Assembly: GCF_018873765.1 (NCBI RefSeq)
Contig: NC_057918.1
Span: 9,308,862-9,372,861, forward strand
Direction of reading: 5' to 3'
DNA length: 64,000 nt
Source of the DNA: Telopea speciosissima
Lineage: Eukaryota > Streptophyta > Magnoliopsida > Proteales > Proteaceae
Position 1 is the stretch's first letter. The number at the start of each line of letters is the position of its first letter. Below, piece by piece: positions 1-10,800 of the stretch. The notes beneath the pieces were generated by a model. That model worked only from the letters and a program-made list of their open reading frames with translations, was not told the origin of the DNA and ran no database searches. The position numbers and the translations under genes were made by a program.

Positions 1-39
1 GGGCTGGGGTTTTAAAAAGCCCACCCGGTTGCACCCCTA
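1..39. mobile_element. Right end of a hAT-like non-autonomous element, cut by the window edge
   Basis: The first bases end in GGTTGCACCCCTA, the mirror of the TAGGGGTGCAACC terminus common to plant hAT-like non-autonomous elements. The other end is outside the window, so the target duplication cannot be checked. Confidence 0.4.
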
Positions 40-1354
40 AGATCTAAGATTACTATCTCCTGTGATGGTCTAGTTGATGCCCTGAGGTGTTCGATAATCT
101 GTTCGTCTTGCAATTGCTACAGATATCAGATCTAAGTCTGAGATTTGATATCCTTTATTAATGGTACTGTAACTTCTGTGTTGTATTTATTATTGGAGTA
201 TATTTTCTCTGCTCAGATTTATTTCAAATTTTCAATCTAGCCTATCTGGGATCATAATTGTTGCTTCTGCTCCTTCGATATGATATGGTTTATTTATGTT
301 AATCCAGGTTGTTGTTGCGATGTGATTTTAAGACTGAACAGGTCCTCTCTGTTCTCCTCCTTGGGTTATTTGTCCATGTGTAGTGCTACACGTGAGGAGT
401 ATTGAGATGATGGGAATAATCAAGATTTCTTCCGATTAAGATTTCTTCTTATTGAAGATTTCTATCTAAGTTCTTCCTATTGGATTTTCTGGCCTGCATT
501 AATGAGTTCCATCTTCTACTGCTGATATTTTTTGGCCTGTTGTTATGTTTTCTGGCCTGCAGCGATGAGTTCTTCATTTTGTACTGCTGCTATTTTCTGT
601 CCTTAGATGGTATTTTCTGCCACTTATTTTGTTCATTGCTATCTAGATTTCTTCTTAATGAAGATCTCTCTATTGCTACTAATGGCAGCTAGTATCACTG
701 ATCAGATTTCAGCTGGTCTGATCTGTTTATGTTTAATCTTGTGCAGAGACTGGAAGATTCTTCTTCCTGCTGTTCTTTTGTTTGCTCCATATCTGGGTAT
801 GGTTGCTGTCACTGACCTCCACTGATATATTTATTTAATGGCTCTGCTAGTTATTTATGTTCTAGTTTTCAAGCTGGAATGTAGGAGATATGTATGCTCC
901 AGCTTGAGGAGAACTGTTAAAGCTTTATGTTACACTGTAGCGGTATTTTTGTAATGGTATTTCATTATTTTGGTCTTGTGTGTAAATAAACATAAGCGTT
1001 ACTGTAGTGTTTATATATACAAGACATCCCTACCAATTGGACTGCTCTCTATTTTTCTTCCAATCAGTAGTTCTTCTGATTTTGCTTTGTCAAACTTTCT
1101 ACAAAAAACTTAAACCTAGGACTTTTTTTGTTGTTGTTGTTGTTGTAGAAAGGATCCATCTCCAGGGTCAAGAAAGAGGATGGCGCAAATCAGCAACTCC
1201 AAGGTAAAATTTCAAAATCAGTGAAAAAGAATAATTCTTGTGAATCAATTTTAATTTCTCACATTCCTCGTCACTCTAATAACTGCAACACATTAATATA
1301 AAATAAAACATCCATTGTATTCTTTGATATAAAATTGATTAAACATTCTGTGTT
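40..1354. other. T-rich sequence without a recognisable gene
   Basis: This stretch presumably lies in a mannosidase intron. It is T-rich and repeats phrases such as TTTTCTGGCCTGCA twice near 487 and 550. A (GTT)n run precedes an acceptor-like TAG at about 1147. No reading frame resembles a known protein, and no further mannosidase exon was found. Confidence 0.4.
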
Positions 1355-1685
1355 GGAAGGATAAAGTAAGGAATGATCATATTAAAGCTGATTTGGAAGT
1401 AGTTCTGATACATGATAAGCTATGAGAAAGTCATTTGAGGTGGCATGGCCATGTTCAACGGAGGCCTTTGGATGCTCCAGTACGGAGGAGTGATTTGATT
1501 CAAATTGAATAAACTAAAAGAGCCAGGGGCAAACCTAAAATGACCCTAGGAAAAGTGGTGTAGGAAAGACATGCATAGCTTAGGTCTTTTTCAAGTATGA
1601 CCTCGAATAGAGCTGATTGGAGGGCAAGCATCCATGTAGCTGATTTCATTTAGTTGGGATAAGGCTGAGTTGCTGTTGTTGTATT
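1355..1685 (+). mobile_element. RTE-type LINE, 3' fragment
   Basis: Decayed frames encode the C-terminal signature of plant RTE reverse transcriptases (a WHGHVQRRPLDAP-like peptide from 1441, then KRARGKPKMT-like). It ends in the typical AGTTGGGATAAGGCTGAGTT followed by a GTTGTT tail. The same segment occurs in opposite orientation at about 21.3-21.6 kb. It is strongly 5' truncated and interrupted by stops. Confidence 0.75.
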
Positions 1686-2879
1686 CTAATATTCTTTCTC
1701 AATAACTACAGCTTCAACAATTCCTGGAGGCCCGCAATTAGTTAATCATGGCCATAGTTCAGTACTTCAGTTAATGGTCATATAGCAGAGAGACCAAGTT
1801 ATGTTGCAAACCCTGAGATATTATTCTGATGAGGAATGGACATGAAATGGTTTCACAGAATCAGCCACTTGTCTCAGTCATTTGGGATATTATTGTGAAA
1901 AAGGAAAGAGTCACAATCACTGAGTTTTACCTTAGTAGTTATGAAATGAGCCAATCACTCAATCCTACACTATGGTACCTTACAGAACATAAAAATGGTG
2001 ATATTTTTCCTTCACAGATCAGGAGTCTAGATGCCTGGATTCTGGGCCTAAGTAGTTACAATCACTGAGTTTTACCTCTATGGATATATGCATTTATCGG
2101 TACAACCCTTTATGTAGGTAGCTTCAATATAATTTACATCATTTTTTCCTTATTTCTAGTCAAATCTGCTTTGAAACAAGCATATTTACATATTAGAGAT
2201 TGCATGAATTTCCAGGTACTCAGATAGTACAGCATGCTTATCTTAAATTTCACAATTTAGGAGAAACATATCGACAATATGTTCTTCAAACAGGTTCCTA
2301 TTAATACCAATACTTTAAGTGTTACCTATCATCAAATGATGGCCTGAAATATTCAAAAGAATATCTGAACAAATCCCTATCATATGTTAATGCCATACAA
2401 CACATTGCATGTTCTTCCTATTGCCAAAAACCATCAATCCCCACCTGGCCTCCAGTAACAGTTCCTGGAGATAATTTTCTTCTTCCAGAACTTTACTGAA
2501 GTCTGCATTTTTATATCATTTAATGTTCTGAATGGACAAATTTCAACATGTAATAGTCAAAATGAGTGCGATGGTTCAAGTTGAAGGTGTACCAAGACAA
2601 GGGGAGGACCAAAAGTGACTTCAGTTTTAGACTTTTAGTGGTGAGAAGACAGTCTTTATTAGTTAACATTAGCCTAAAAGAGTGAGTAGTGGAACATGAT
2701 TCATGCAAGCCCCCACACAGCACAGACGAGGACTAATTGAACTGAGTTTAGCTGATAGTAATAATGTGCTAAGGTAATCACTAATATATTGTATCCCACT
2801 TACTACCTACTTTTCTGTGAATATCATTAACTTATTAGAATCAGTTTCCATGAGTCAATTGAAGAGAGTGATTAAAAAC

Positions 2880-3027
2880 CATAGTTGTCAAGGTGTCACC
2901 CAGACAACGCCTAGGCGTCCAGGCGCCTTTGGTAACCTAGGTAGTTGCCTTGGTCGCCATGTTGGTGTCGCCCTGCGTCCAGGCCCCTTCCAACACCATG
3001 GGTCGCCTAGACGCCGTGGTAACTATG
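2880..3027. mobile_element. hAT-like MITE, CATAGTTGTCA family, copy 1
   Basis: This 148-bp element starts CATAGTTGTCAAGG and ends GGTAACTATG, with a GC-rich interior made of GGCGCC-like words. It is flanked by 8-bp duplications TTAAAAAC (2872-2879) and CTAAAAAC (3028-3035), which match at 7 of 8. It lies just downstream of the mannosidase micro-exon, inside the following intron. Confidence 0.8.
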
Positions 3028-3178
3028 CTAAAAACCAACAAAAAAAAATGCTACTTAATCACATCTATGCATTAAATCCTGAAATAAATAGTGAACCAAG
3101 AAGAATGAATCCTGAAATAGGAATGCCAAGAAACCAGATAAAGCAGAAAGAATCATAAAGAAAGCTCTTTTGAGTTAC

Positions 3179-5263
3179 CTGCTCAATGATTGCATAATAA
3201 TGCGAATTAGCCTGGAAAAAAAAAAAAGAAAAAATAATTGATGAGATTTGATTTTTATATGTAGAAATTTAGATAAATAACTGGCTAAAGATTCTAAGAG
3301 CAATCAAAATCCAGAGCATCATATCTATCGACTAGCAAAGTCTCAGAGCCAACAAGAGTCGTACCAGAAAAGCCCTAATTGATCCCATTGCCCCTACCAA
3401 CCCCATCCCCACCCCAAAAAAAAAAGTTGATTAGGAGCCACAACTAGATCTAACTTAATCCCAAAAATCTATCAAAAAAATCGACTAAATCCCAGAAGTT
3501 GGTGACGGGGCAGAACTTCACAATGATAACTTACAAATACAAATTATGTCTGTAGTTGTATGCTTTTCTCACAATTAAGGCTCCATTTGCTCCAAAGACA
3601 TGTGTCAGAACTACTTTTTTCTTTATAATTTTGTCTTTTCTTCACCTCACATGACAAGGAAGCATGTTTGGGCATAGGAGATTGAGGGAGGGGGAATCAA
3701 GCTACATCATGGAGGTGCCCTCCCTGGGTAGCCAACAATATGATTGACCAAGATCCAGCTATTTTTTCTGGAAAATGCACACCCAAAAATATTAAGTGGA
3801 AGATGACTTAGTAAGGAGAATTAGCAAATTAGCAATATAGCCAATGTGCTGGGATAGACGAGAGATCCCCGTGGTGAGCCAAGGAGATTCTCCAATCCCA
3901 TTAGATACATACAATGACTTTCCATTTGAACTGCTCTTCCAATGGAAGCTTAAAAGTTAGAACAGTTGATGGGATCATGGACATAGCAAAGTCTAAGGGT
4001 TCTTTGACCAATACTGTGCTTTGGATCTAGCATTTCTTTGTGCAACTTTAGTTTCTCCTAGACCTTTTTTATTTGAAGATCGCATTTTGCATCTAGCATT
4101 CCTCTGTGAGATGGTAGTATGTATTTGTTGTTCCCTCTTGTAGTCTTAGGGATGGCCATGGTCCATCTTCAATCCTCTTTGGAGGCTTGTACTTTTTTTT
4201 CCTCAGCCATCATAAATGAGTAGTTATTTAGCTCAAAAAGGAAATCAGATTCTTTTTATTTCTGGTGCAGTTCCAGTAAGATGTTTTTCCCTGAAACAAA
4301 TGGCAAGTAACCTCGTACCATTATCTGCAATAGTGCAATAGTTGTCAGTCAATTTAAAAGGCGGGCTTTAAAGAATAAAATGAGATAGCCTGATAACAGC
4401 AGATGGATTCACAAATGACACTAGCATATTGAACATTGGTAATGTGTAATGATCACATCAATCAGCCCACTATGACATCATTTTCTGACAGCTTCTTTTT
4501 CCCTTTTTTGGGGGTGGGGGGGTGGCTTACAATAAGCGATGGTCTTTACTAGCTGCACTAGCTGGCCCCTTGAGCAAAACATTGTGACTTGAATGGAAGA
4601 GGATCAGAGGAATCAGAATTCAATACCAAAGTCATGGATTTATCTGATTGGACTCTAATCCTTGACTATTTATGAGCATATACCAAGACTGCCAAAGGGT
4701 CTATAATTCAAAAGTGAATCTGTACTGGTCAGTCAACATCTTTGTTGTAGTCAGATTTTTTTCAATTACTGTAAATTTAAGCATTAAATAACATAAGCAA
4801 GATTTTACAACTTTTTTCTCTCCTCCTTGGTAAATAGAAAACCTGCAACTTTGTGGTTGATTTACAGACTACCTAGTTGCTAAGCTGGTCTTGAACCACC
4901 AAACTCATGATCTTAATCCAGTGTTAGCAGTAAGCTAGCCAATTCAACCACAGGATTGGGCCCCTATAACCTGACTAAACTCTAGCTAAGCTGTTTCCTT
5001 GTTTTTTTTTCCCCTTAAATTCTTCCAGATAGGACAGTAATCTTGATTAACACAAGCATTCATGCAATTCTTTCTTTATTATCAATGCAGCACTCAAGTT
5101 ATTTTCTGACTTGATAGAAAACAAAGTGAAGTGTAAGATATTTGATTGCTCATATATACACTGAAAATCCAGATGCAACAGTCTATTTCTCAGCCGATAT
5201 TACATCAACGAGATGCAGGAAAACAAGATGAATGGAATCAAGATGTAATCTTTATAAAAAGAC

Positions 5264-5311
<48 letters not shown>

Positions 5312-6325
5312 AGGCACAGCTGGTCGTATAGAAGCTCAAAATTTATTACATATGTGCATGCGAGCATTACCTCATCGTTCATTACCCAACCACCTCCAAC
5401 AATTTCTAACTGCCCATTGTTGACTAAATTGAAAAAAGCTTCTCTTTTAGCCTCTGAGGATTCTCTCCACCATCTCTCCAAATATGACATCTCCTCCCAA
5501 ATAAATTTGCGGCGGCTATCCTACAATTCCAGTTCCAGAATTTCCTTAGAAAACTAACATATCAAAAAACGTATTTAACAAGAAGTTAAATGCGAATACC
5601 AAATTAATTTAGTTCCATGTATCTAGATTCCAGCCACTTCATTCTAAGGACAATTTTTTTTTTAAATAGTAGCGTAATTACCGTATCGTTTCTCAGTTTT
5701 TTTTTTCCATAAAACAACCAAATCCGGAAGTTAAAAGGAAACGGATTATCACCTTGGAAAGAGCTTCCACAATTGTATCCAGTATATGCCGGGTCTGCTG
5801 AACGTAATATTCTTCGACAGTGAGCTTCCACCCAGGATCATTATGCGAATGCGGAACTACAAAAACCTTTAGCTTCTCTGAATCCCACTCATCTCCCTTG
5901 TAAGTCACCCTCCAACCCTGCTTCCAGGGTCCTCCATCCACATCCAAGAACTCGATCCTATCGTAGAGATCTTTCGTCGTGATATCGACAACAGCGGCGG
6001 AACCGACCTCATTTCCGCCCTTCGACAATGTAGGTTTCCGATAAATTGGTTTTTTAAACTTGGGTTGACGATAATTTCTGGGTTTGAAGGGAGAAGAGAT
6101 AGGTTTTGGGATGCCATAGCGAAATACAATGGCGATGAAGAAGAGAACAGAGATCGAAAGTCCAATGGTGAAGAAGTTGGCGAAAATAAAATCACGAGGA
6201 GATGATCGCTTACGGGGAGACTTCCTGGGCAGCTTCGATTTAGATGAGTTCGATAATGGGAGGAGAGAGCGAGCCCAACCTCCCCGTCTGCTGCTTGTGC
6301 TTCCGGTGCCGGAGGAGAAGGCCAT
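3179..6325 (-). CDS. GMII: Golgi alpha-mannosidase II, 5' part (first three coding exons)
   Basis: This gene encodes the type II Golgi membrane enzyme (glycoside hydrolase family 38) that trims two mannoses from GlcNAcMan5GlcNAc2 during complex N-glycan maturation. Coding exons on the minus strand are 6325-5753, 5520-5371 and 3211-3179, all phase 0 with GT-AG borders, giving 252 of roughly 1,170 expected residues. A basic cytoplasmic tail precedes a membrane anchor at about residues 48-68, followed by a stem and the start of the catalytic domain. The motif HSHNDPGW (159-166) supplies the family's zinc ligands, His161 and Asp163. Exon 2 contains MSYLERWW and GGGWVMNDE; the 33-nt third exon encodes ANSHYYAIIEQ. 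The start at 6325 (MAFSSG) is preferred over 6337 because it matches the Arabidopsis N-terminus as I remember it. The remaining catalytic domain is not seen and presumably lies beyond position 1. The introns carry a hAT-like MITE, a LINE fragment and a long A tract. Confidence 0.93.
3212..5370. other. Intron of the mannosidase gene
   Basis: AT-rich intron between exons 2 and 3. It holds C/A and T/G homopolymer junctions near 3400 and 4505, a possible degenerate tRNA-like SINE head on the minus strand at about 4870-4965, and an A tract of nearly 50 bases at about 5263-5312. No gene was seen inside it. Confidence 0.6.
5263..5312. repeat. Long A tract in mannosidase intron
   Basis: A nearly pure run of A broken by a single G lies about 55 bases after the exon 2 donor in the sense of the gene, where it reads as a T tract. 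It generates spurious lysine- or phenylalanine-rich frames. Confidence 0.9.
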
Positions 6326-6889
6326 GGAAAGATCCAACTGTGTCGTTGTTGTCTCAGGTGTGCAGAACGCTTTGGTAGCCTGGTTGGTGGTTGCTACGCC
6401 TCGCTAGTGCCCCTCACTCGCTCAACTTTTTGAAATTACATCTTCACCCAATCCAACTGAGAAGGACGAGACCATTTCGTACTCCTCCCGTCATAGACGT
6501 TGGTTGGAATCTTTCAATTACAGAAAATAAGAGACAGCTCATAGCCAAGTTCCTAGCCCCTCTACATAAGGCCGTTGGATAAGAATCTTTTTATAGGAAT
6601 GAATCCAATCTATCCATAGGTACTGATATCCATATCCTGGGGTTGACTTGACTCCCAAGTCACGAAAGCCCAAGATTGGGACACGCGTATATCTCGGGCA
6701 AATTAGAAGTATGTGAGGCTTGTGAGCTGATAATAAGGCTAACAAATGATCCCAACCATCCATTCTGTGGACTTTTTTTTCTTCTTCCCGTGGTATGCAC
6801 TGAGTTTAGACTTTTTTTTTTTCTTTTTTCCATTATCACACGCCCCTACGGGGGCTTATGTATCGGAATGTAAGAAATGTATGGAAAGA

Positions 6890-6967
6890 AAGAAAAACAA
6901 AGTAAGGCTTTCCCTTCCGATGGTGAAGCAAAAAAAAATAAGGCTTTCCCTTCCGATGGTGAAGCAA
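6890..6967. repeat. Short tandem duplication
   Basis: The phrase AAGGCTTTCCCTTCCGATGG followed by TGAAGCA is present twice, separated by an A run. The rest of 6326-7221 contains the mannosidase upstream region and no recognisable gene. Confidence 0.8.
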
Positions 6968-7221
6968 GAATTCCTTTTTCATGGGCGGGCATCAACTTTC
7001 GACCCTAAACAATAAGGGGTGCGAGTTTGTGATGGCATAAGAATCCTGTTACATCTTTATCAAAAAAATAGAATCCTATTACATGGTCACATCACCAATG
7101 ATGAATGTATTCTTCCTCTCCCACTGGTGAAAAAGGAAATTGAACTTTGGCCATGATTTTATGTGTCAGTCTATCTCTTCTTTTTCATATTTTTTTCTTT
7201 TCTTTTTTAACATTCCAAACA

Positions 7222-7362
7222 TGAGAGTATCGGTAAGGTTGCTCCATTGCAACTTAGCGGTCTGAGTTCAAGTTGGGAAACAGTCTCTCCCCCGAAACGG
7301 GTGTAAAGCCACGTACATTATGACACTCCCCAAACCCCGCAGTGGCAGGAGCATCTTACATT
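7222..7362 (+). mobile_element. AU-like SINE, older copy
   Basis: A diverged relative of the copy at 60930. It shares GGTAAGGTTGCTCCATTG, GGGAAACAGTCTCTCCCC, GTACATTATGACACTCCCC and CCCCGCAGTGGCAGGAGC. The A-box end is degraded and no target duplication was found. Confidence 0.75.
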
Positions 7363-7635
7363 TTTGCAATATAAGTGACTAACAGTGAAAGGTCAATTTC
7401 TGTTTTTCTATTATCATATAACCGTATTTCTTAGTTGCAATTTGCAGGTTGAGTTGAGAGGACAGCTCCAGTTCAGTATAATTGCTATATATAACCACAG
7501 AGTACACATTTCCAAACTGAAATCTGAGAAGAGCCTCAAGATATACATGTTCAACACAGAAAATATCAAATTCCTGTTGATTTAAACGTCTAACTGTATT
7601 GAGGGGGGGAAAATAATGTACAGGTCTGAAGATTT

Positions 7636-7793
7636 TGGAGGAGGAACAATTACAGATTGCACAATTCTGTCAAAGAAAATCTCCAGCAGATCAGTACTGA
7701 TATGTACAGGTATGTACATATTGAACATTTAAAGGAGGAACAATTACATATTGAATAAACTGTCAAAGGACATCTCCAGCAGATCAGTACTGA
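7636..7793. repeat. Tandem duplication beside the papain-like gene's 3' end
   Basis: Two copies of about 63 bp (7636-7699 and 7731-7793) share GGAGGAACAATTACA and ATCTCCAGCAGATCAGTACT. They lie within about 210 bp of the stop codon, so they probably fall in the 3' untranslated region. Confidence 0.8.
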
Positions 7794-7847
7794 GACTCTT
7801 GGACAGCACTGCAAAGGAATCTAATAACTTGGCTAGAGTTCAGATTA

Positions 7848-10800
7848 TCAACACTTTACTGGTCTTTTGTAAGTTGGTGGTAGGGAAGGGCAGTTCTCAT
7901 TCATTTTGGCATATGGCTCAATGGTATTGTACTGAGGCAATTCCATGCGATACTCTCCGAGAATCTGGCAGAATGGGAGTCGACCATCCTCATCATTACA
8001 CCAGCTTGGCAGGCTTGTACGATTATTCTCAAATATATTAAGCATATATGCATCACGTATCTGTAACCGATAATGCAGCCATGTCAGATGAAGCTACAAA
8101 AATAAGACATGAATCTTGAGACAAGACATTTGGTACTTACCGTGAACTCTGTGACCTGAATAGCGCTGGAAATGGGACCAAAGATCCCAGCCTCTTTATA
8201 CATTTCAAGGATAAAGGCAACACAGGTTGTTGATTTCCCATCACTGTATATCCACTCATCTTGTTCTGGGATGACAAGTAATTCCTCAAAGGTTATTCCA
8301 CGTCTTTCAGTCTCATCAAGAATTCCATGCAAGTCCAATCCCTGAATCAAACATGTAAAGGTGTTGAATATAAATACCAATAATTCACGGAAGTTGTCAG
8401 ATGCATGTGAAGCACTAATTTCCATTAGTAATCAAAGTACCACGAGTACAGGGAAATGATCAGCAACACAAGTATTTTTGCTTTATGACCATATGTTGAC
8501 CATCACCAAGTTATCAAACAAAGAATACAATCAAGCCATTAATTTACAAACTGCAAGAAAGAGCTTCCTTTTGGCACTTTCTGAAATGATAGTTGAGCAG
8601 GATGGATCCAGAAAAGAGTTCAAAATGCTAGAACTTGAATTTCATAGAGCAGAAGAATTGTGCAGCATGGCTACCTTCTTAATGATACCTGTTGAATCAG
8701 GCTTACCATGCTTCCACTTCGTGTATGTTCATTGTTTCTTCTTTCATTATTGGACTTTTTCTTTTTCCTTTTCCCTTCTTCCTTTTCTTTTTTTTTTTTT
8801 TTTTTTTTTTTGGTGTTGGGTTGGGGGGGTGGAGGGGTGGATTCAATTGGGGCACATTCTCCCTTTCAACAACTTCCTCCCCGATACTGTTGCATTAGAC
8901 TTAACTTCTCCAATAGATAATAATTTGCATTCCAAAGTCATACTGACCTTCACTCTTTTGTTTTAAGAATTTTCTGATACATCTCTGTCTGGGTTTTCCT
9001 TCATAATCTTTTTTAAGGTCTATTTTTCTTTAATAACCATTACATTCTCACTGTAGGACCTTGCCGAGTATCGAACTAAAACTCCTCAGCATTGAATATT
9101 TACAGCAAGATAGGAGAGAGAAATCCATGTAAACCTGTACCGGCTGTTCTTTGTAAGGGTAATTATACGGTTCACACAAGGAGGCAATGCAGCTACTCGT
9201 CTCAGATCTTGATGTGGAACTGACCAATGTAATGCAAGAATGGCCAAAAAGGCAAAAAGGGCATTACTTTTCTATGTGGCGTAGCACTCTAGGACGAAAT
9301 TGTCAGAATATGAGAGTAACATGGCAAATTGATATATACATACATCACAATATATATATATAATGATAAATAAATAAGTCTAATGATAAACAAATATATT
9401 GATATTCACAAAGAATCAACATATACCTCAGTTCCAAGTCGCTTGTTAAGAGCTTCATTCCACATATTAGCAGCATAGGCTGGCTGCATTCTAGACCACA
9501 TGGACATAACAGAAAGTACCTACAAAAAAAGAGTATCACATTAAGCCAGATAAGATTAAGTTGGTCTCCCTGCATTCAAGCTAAAACAATTTAAGCAATG
9601 AATCCTAAGCAAAGAGCATCACCCAATCAGTCATAAGATGATACTTTTCTGCCTGAATGATGTCATATTTGCGAATGCAAACACAAAATGTGTAACTAAA
9701 ATAGTAGATAGAAGCAATATCTAGTAAAATTTTGCTTAAAATGTGTAAATGTCTGTCTCTCTATGTAAAACATATGTATACGCGTAAGCGCACACCTAGA
9801 AATAGCACCAAAGAAGACAAGATGAGGGAAAGTTGACAGTCCTGCAATGTTCAAAGAAGACCGAGGGGAGGAATCAATTTGAAGGCTTCAAAGGAGGAGG
9901 AGAACCCAAAATGACAGGAGTTGAAGCAGAAAAGAAGGAAATAACTGGTCCAGTAAACAGAAGATATGGCCCTATATTAGTGGAATGGTTGAACAGTAGT
10001 CTTGCAGCCACCCCCATTTACACATAACATTCATTACATGCCATTCACAATATCCTTCTGCAGATAAAAGCTTTTCACTCATAAAGTCCCAATCAAACAA
10101 GAAAACTTGCAAGAAAATTCCATTTCTGCGAAAACCAGCAGCGATAGAATCTCAATCCCATATGCCTCTTGGAAAAGCCTACAGTTAAGCTAGCAAAAAG
10201 GTGAAGAATATCTTCTTCTTTTTTTTAAATATGAAGAATATCTTAAAACACATGATGTTTTATAATGACGCATACCAAGTGAGCATCAAGAGGAGGTGGA
10301 TAATTGTCAGCAATGGTGTCAATCCAACTGAAGATCATGTTGTGGTAACCATATGGCTTCCCTGTCATGCTCTGAGCGTAGGCCCATGCAGTCGTAGCAT
10401 TAAACTTTGCACGGACATCAGGATGCAAGGGAAGCAAGGCTATCTGTGGATTGGAGCTATCCTTGAGTGCCAATTCCCACCATTCATCCCATGGAATTAC
10501 CGCTATAATTTCCTCTCCCTGTACCACACCAAGAATGCAATGGACTTATAATTCATCAATATATTGAGAAGTGTGTGATTCAATGAGACATTACTGTTAA
10601 TGTGCTCAAAAAATTTTATACAAAAATATGAGACCCTAACAATTAAACAATGTTGAACAAAACCAGTCTATGAATCTCATAAAACTAATCAATTAGCACT
10701 ACCTGCACCACAAGAATATGACTCGCAGCCAAATTGAGACAAACATATAAGTTATCATATGCTTTCTTGGCATGCAATTCCTACTAGTGACTTCTCCTGC

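Noticed and set aside
1147-1203. Exon-like segment between TTGTAG and GTAAAA
   Set aside because: The splice-like borders are good, but no frame matches alpha-mannosidase or any known protein, and the GTT run before it may be a LINE tail.
4870-4965. tRNA-like sequence on the minus strand
   Set aside because: TGGTTGAATTGGC and GGTTCAAGACC resemble A and B boxes, but no cloverleaf or target duplication could be drawn. At best a degenerate SINE head.
5146-5490. Lysine-rich and phenylalanine-rich frames
   Set aside because: They are produced by the A tract in the mannosidase intron; only 5371-5520 is coding.
8478-8966. 162-codon plus-strand frame
   Set aside because: It lies inside an intron of the minus-strand papain-like gene and ends in a T/G homopolymer. 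No homology is recognised.
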